Origin: an uncultured Collinsella sp.
Lineage (GTDB): Bacteria > Actinomycetota > Coriobacteriia > Coriobacteriales > Coriobacteriaceae
DNA length: 9,590 nt
Direction: 5' to 3'
NCBI GenBank assembly: GCA_900545615.1
Contig: UQZM01000066.1
Coordinates: 1-9,590 of the forward strand
The notes under the pieces were generated by a model, which was not told where the DNA came from, did not search any database, and saw only the letters and a list, made by a program, of their open reading frames with translations. Positions 7,078 through 9,590 of this stretch are shown here, in pieces. Each line of letters begins with the position of its first letter. The stretch's first letter is position 1. Position numbers and translations under genes: made by a program.

Positions 7078-7920
7078 ATGTCCGCCTGTAAAGCTCGCAC
7101 GGAGGCGGCCGCCGCTGGCGCCGCCCCCGTTGACTCTGAGGAGAAGGACGTGAAGATTCCCGTAGAGGCCGCAGACGATACCGAGGCCAACGAGGCCCCG
7201 GCCGCCGAGGCTGCCGAGAACCAAGTAGAGGATTCCAACAAGGAGGCGACGATGACCGAGGACGAGATGGTGGAAGCCGCTATCCGCGCCGGTGAGGAAG
7301 CCGCCGACAACGACTTTAAGCTCAAGTTCGAGCAGGCCCAGAAGGAGCTTGCCGACGTGCGCAACGAGCTCGATGCTGCGGCAGAGGCTCAGAAGGCCGC
7401 CGAGGACAAGGCAAAGGACGCTACCGAGCGCACCGCCCGCCTGCAGGCCGACTGGGAGAACTTCCGTCGCCGCACCGCCAACGAGCGCATTGCCGAGCGC
7501 GAGCGCGCGACCGAGAAGCTTGTCACCGCGCTGTTGCCGGTGATCGACGATATCGAGCGCGCGATCGACCATGCCCGCAGCCAAGAGCTTTCCGACGACT
7601 TTAAGCAGTTCGTCGACGGCGTCGATGCGGTACATGCCAAGCTGCTCGACGTGTTCGCGCACGAGGGCGTTGAGCCCATCGACCCCAAGGGCGAGGCGTT
7701 CGATCCGCTCGAGCACCAGGCTGTGGGTCGCGTCGAGGACGCATCGCAGTATGACGAGACCGTCAACGACGTATACCAGAAGGGCTACCGCATGGCGGAT
7801 CGTATTCTGCGTTCCGCGATGGTGACGGTGACCTACGGCGGCGAGAAGCGCCCCGCACCGGAGCCCGAAGCGGCACCCGAGGATGCTACGGCCGACACGG
7901 CCGAGAGCACCGAGGAGTAA
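7078..7920 (+). CDS. grpE: Nucleotide exchange factor GrpE
   Basis: This dimeric factor releases ADP from DnaK. With the 7078 start it has 280 residues, longer than the usual 170-230. A low-complexity Ala/Glu-rich head (1 to about 75) precedes a long coiled-coil (about 80-165, with LQADWENFRRR). The C-terminal beta domain carries the family signature: FDPLEHQAV (208-216), then VYQKGYRMADRILRSAMVTV (232-251). An acidic Ala/Glu tail ends the protein. Three in-frame starts are plausible: ATG 7078 (2 nt after dnaK, GAGGAC upstream), GTG 7150 (256 residues, GAGGAG 6 nt upstream) and ATG 7252 (222 residues, AAGGAGG 5 nt upstream, the best ribosome binding site and the usual length). I report the longest; the true start is uncertain. 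A terminator hairpin follows at once. Confidence 0.95.
   Translation: MSACKARTEAAAAGAAPVDSEEKDVKIPVEAADDTEANEAPAAEAAENQVEDSNKEATMTEDEMVEAAIRAGEEAADNDFKLKFEQAQKELADVRNELDAAAEAQKAAEDKAKDATERTARLQADWENFRRRTANERIAERERATEKLVTALLPVIDDIERAIDHARSQELSDDFKQFVDGVDAVHAKLLDVFAHEGVEPIDPKGEAFDPLEHQAVGRVEDASQYDETVNDVYQKGYRMADRILRSAMVTVTYGGEKRPAPEPEAAPEDATADTAESTEE
7240..7254 (+). promoter_or_regulatory. Strong internal ribosome binding site in grpE
   Basis: AAGGAGG (7240-7246) is spaced 5 nt from an in-frame ATG (7252), a better site than that of the upstream starts. It could be the true grpE start or give a second, shorter GrpE without the acidic head. It could also be a chance result of Lys-Glu codons. 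Confidence 0.45.
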
Positions 7921-7925
7921 TTGAG

Positions 7926-7956
7926 AAGGGCCCCGGGGCAACACCCGGGGCCCTTT
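7926..7956 (+). terminator. Intrinsic terminator/attenuator between grpE and dnaJ
   Basis: AAGGGCCCCGGG (7926-7937) pairs perfectly with 7944-7955 (12 bp, 6-nt loop GCAACA), followed by TTTCT. The T-tract is short, so termination is probably partial. That would lower dnaJ-hspR expression relative to dnaK-grpE. No clear promoter was seen between it and dnaJ, which supports read-through. Confidence 0.8.
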
Positions 7957-7988
7957 CTGGCCTAGTGCCATATGACAGCATGAGCCGT

Positions 7989-8009
7989 CGTCTGCATGGG
8001 CGGCGGACG
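7989..8009 (+). other. Small hairpin before the dnaJ ribosome binding site
   Basis: CGTCTGC (7989-7995) pairs with GCGGACG (8003-8009), 7 bp including one G-U, around a 7-nt loop. It lies 5 nt before the GGAGAGGAG ribosome binding site of dnaJ without covering it. It might be a processing or stability site. Confidence 0.35.
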
Positions 8010-8028
8010 TAACAGGAGAGGAGCTACG

Positions 8029-8994
8029 ATGGCTGCAGGCAAAACCTTCTATGACATCCTGGGCGTATCCAAGAGCGCCTCCGACAAAGAGATCAAGAGC
8101 GCGTTTCGCAAGCTCGCGCAAAAATATCACCCCGATGCCGGCGGCGACGAGGCCAAGTTTAAGGAGATCAGCGAGGCCTACGAGACGCTTTCGGACGAGA
8201 AGAAACGCAAAGAGTACGACCAGATGCTCATGTTTGGCGGCATGCCGGGCGCGGGCGGCGCGTATGGCGGCGGCTACGGTGCCGGCGCGGGCGCCAGCGG
8301 CTGGGGCGATATCTTCGACAGCATCTTTAGCGGCAACGGCGCCTGGGGCAGCGACTGGGGCTCGGGCTTTGCCGGGGCTGCGGGCGCTGCCGGTGCCGGC
8401 GCGGGCCGCAGCCGTGCTCGCAAGGGCGGCGACCTGTCGCTGACCGTCGATGTGACGGCCGAGGACGCGTTTCGCGGCGTGACGCACAAGGTCACCTATC
8501 GCATTCCCTCGACGGGCGAGCAGCAGACCATTACGGTCTCGGTTCCCGCGGGCGCCGTGGATGGTGGCAAGCTGCGCTACAAGCGTCGCGGCGAGTACGG
8601 CGTTGCCGGCGGCGAGCGCGGCGACCTGGTCGTGACCACGCACGTGGAGGAGCATCCGCTGTTTAAGCGCAAAGGTGCCGACGTGACCATGGAGGTACCG
8701 GTCTCGGTCTACGAGGCGGCGCTCGGCTGCACGGTGGATGTGCCCACACCTGGCGGTGCGACGGTTCGTCTGAAGGTGCCCGCGGGTACCCAGACGGGCA
8801 AGAAATTCCGCTTTAAAGAGATGGGCGCGCCCGACGTTAAGCACCGTGGCCGCACGGGTGCGCTGCTCGTCGAGATCAAGGTGCAGGTTCCCACGAACCT
8901 GTCTGATGACGAGCGCGATGCCATGACCAAGCTGCGCGAGGCCGACACGCGCGACTATCGCGAGAAGGTCAATCGTTACAAGGCGACGTACTAG
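8029..8994 (+). CDS. dnaJ: J-domain co-chaperone, DnaJ/CbpA class without zinc finger
   Basis: This Hsp40 delivers substrates to DnaK and stimulates its ATPase. The 321-residue protein has an N-terminal J domain (about 6-66) with the HPD triad at 34-36 and KYHPDAGGD. A long Gly/Ala/Phe-rich linker (about 69-127) carries GWGDIFDSIF. Two C-terminal substrate-binding beta domains (about 133-290) include GGDLSLTVDVTAEDAFRG, VPAGAVDGGKLRYKRRG and VPAGTQTGKKFRFKEMG. The four CxxCxGxG zinc repeats of classical DnaJ are absent; the only cysteine is C234. It is therefore a type II (CbpA-like) J-protein. The ATG has GGAGAGGAG 5 nt upstream; an ATG at 7996 in the same frame lies inside a hairpin and is rejected. 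The gene lies in the dnaK operon after a terminator-like hairpin. Confidence 0.95.
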   Translation: MAAGKTFYDILGVSKSASDKEIKSAFRKLAQKYHPDAGGDEAKFKEISEAYETLSDEKKRKEYDQMLMFGGMPGAGGAYGGGYGAGAGASGWGDIFDSIFSGNGAWGSDWGSGFAGAAGAAGAGAGRSRARKGGDLSLTVDVTAEDAFRGVTHKVTYRIPSTGEQQTITVSVPAGAVDGGKLRYKRRGEYGVAGGERGDLVVTTHVEEHPLFKRKGADVTMEVPVSVYEAALGCTVDVPTPGGATVRLKVPAGTQTGKKFRFKEMGAPDVKHRGRTGALLVEIKVQVPTNLSDDERDAMTKLREADTRDYREKVNRYKATY

Positions 8995-9066
8995 GGCGGT
9001 CGCGGCGCATGCTCACGCCCGCGGGCTTATGATGGACGATAACGAGACGGAAAGGGGTCAGGTAGC

Positions 9067-9483
9067 ATGGCCGAGGACAATAGGAACAAACCGCTGTACA
9101 TGATCAGCGTGGCGGCCGAGCTGACCGGCATGCATCCGCAGACTCTGCGCGTCTACGAGTCCAAGGGCCTGGTGAACCCCCAGCGCTCGGGCGGCAACAC
9201 GCGTCTGTATTCGCGTGCCGATATCGAGCGCCTGGAGCTCATCAACCAGCTCACCGACGAGGGTATCAACCTTGCCGGCGTGGTGCGCATCCTCGATATG
9301 AAGGAGCGTGCCGAGGAGCGCGAGCGCGAGAACGAAAAACTCCGTGCCCGCGTGCGCCAGCTCGAGGACGAGCTGCACGAGTACAAGATGCAGAAGAAGA
9401 TCACCGCCCTGGCCCCGCGCGATGGCTCGGTCAACCCCGAGCAAGTCATGCGCAAGCTGCTGGGCGCCGGAGGGGATTTGTAG
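9067..9483 (+). CDS. hspR: Heat-shock repressor HspR (MerR family)
   Basis: This DNA-binding repressor of the dnaK operon and usually clpB works with DnaK as co-repressor in Streptomyces and other actinobacteria. The 138-residue protein begins with the HspR-type signature YMISVAAELTGMHPQTLRVY (11-30, the MerR helix-turn-helix). The wing follows (NPQRSGGNTRLYS), then LINQLTDEGINLAGVVRIL, a Lys/Glu/Arg-rich coiled-coil (about 78-110) for dimerisation, and a short tail. It lacks the cysteine metal site of metal-sensing MerR proteins. The ATG is preceded by AAAGGGG about 9 nt upstream. It is separated from dnaJ by 72 nt holding a weak TATGAT (9028-9033) with no -35, so it is probably co-transcribed. 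Its expected operator, HAIR, was not found in this window. Confidence 0.95.
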   Translation: MAEDNRNKPLYMISVAAELTGMHPQTLRVYESKGLVNPQRSGGNTRLYSRADIERLELINQLTDEGINLAGVVRILDMKERAEERERENEKLRARVRQLEDELHEYKMQKKITALAPRDGSVNPEQVMRKLLGAGGDL

Positions 9484-9510
9484 TTACGCGGTTTTGCCAA
9501 ACCGCGTAAC
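9483..9510. repeat. 12-bp perfect inverted repeat on the hspR stop codon
   Basis: GTTACGCGGTTT (9483-9494) and its exact complement (9499-9510) flank the tetraloop TGCC. The first base is the last base of the hspR stop. GGGCCG follows, so it has no U-tract and is not a standard terminator. It could protect the 3' end of the mRNA or be part of the repeat unit that begins 2 nt later. Confidence 0.75.
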
Positions 9511-9512
9511 GG

Positions 9513-9557
9513 GCCGACGCTGCGCGCCGCCCAGGGCGACAATTTGTCATTCAAAAG
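9513..9557 (+). repeat. Shared 3' element, copy 2 (after hspR)
   Basis: This is the ungapped partner of 4215-4259 (31 of 45 identical), beginning with the same GCCGACGCTGC block and carrying CAATTTGTCATTCAA at the same offset. In copy 1 the 15 bases after the first block form the 5' arm of an outer stem. Here the equivalent bases are GCGCCGCCCAGGGCG, whose partner would lie beyond the window end. Confidence 0.65.
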
Positions 9558-9590
9558 GCAAGGCATGACCAGAAGGTCTATGCCTTGCCT
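9556..9590 (+). terminator. Probable operon terminator, cut by the window end
   Basis: AGGCAAGGCAT (9556-9566) pairs with ATGCCTTGCCT (9580-9590), and inside it GACC (9567-9570) pairs with GGTC (9575-9578) around AGAA, with one bulged T. The 5' flank is AAA, so a TTT tract is expected just past the window. The stem may continue further outward. Confidence 0.65.

Overview
The window looks like a chromosomal, housekeeping stretch of a GC-rich actinobacterium of the class Coriobacteriia, most likely Collinsella or a close relative. The evidence is the dnaK-grpE-dnaJ-hspR gene order with a MerR-type HspR repressor (an actinobacterial hallmark), together with NiaR control of NAD synthesis and a small clostridial-type 2[4Fe-4S] ferredoxin, which suit an anaerobe. 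Genus is an inference; no rRNA or other marker is present.

Layout. Positions 1-262 hold no convincing gene; they contain a long imperfect hairpin (175-243). A 19-bp perfect inverted repeat (263-306) overlaps a plausible promoter (284-312) and leads into a tight + strand operon, nadA-nadB-nadC-niaR (348-4215). It makes quinolinate from aspartate and dihydroxyacetone phosphate, converts it to nicotinate mononucleotide, and encodes its own niacin-sensing repressor. The operon ends in an unusually long (about 98 nt) branched terminator-like hairpin. A bidirectional terminator (4375-4416) then separates it from a lone - strand ferredoxin gene (4454-4639) with its own promoter.

The 543-bp gap 4640-5182 holds the ferredoxin promoter, mutually exclusive inverted repeats, an AT-rich block and a leader hairpin. 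It precedes the + strand heat-shock operon dnaK-grpE-(terminator)-dnaJ-hspR (5183-9483). DnaK, GrpE and the J-protein form the Hsp70 folding machine, and HspR is expected to repress the operon, usually with DnaK as co-repressor. After hspR come a 12-bp perfect hairpin and a second terminator-like hairpin cut by the window end. The segment after hspR shares 31 of 45 ungapped positions with the segment after niaR, so the two belong to one intergenic repeat family.

Nothing here is clearly a new biological system. The points most worth a second look are the shared 3' element behind the two regulator genes, the operator/promoter overlap at nadA, a diderm-like insert in an otherwise actinobacterial DnaK, three competing grpE starts, a NadB lacking its C-terminal helical domain, a zinc-finger-less J-protein in the dnaK operon, and the absence of a recognisable HAIR or CIRCE operator before dnaK.
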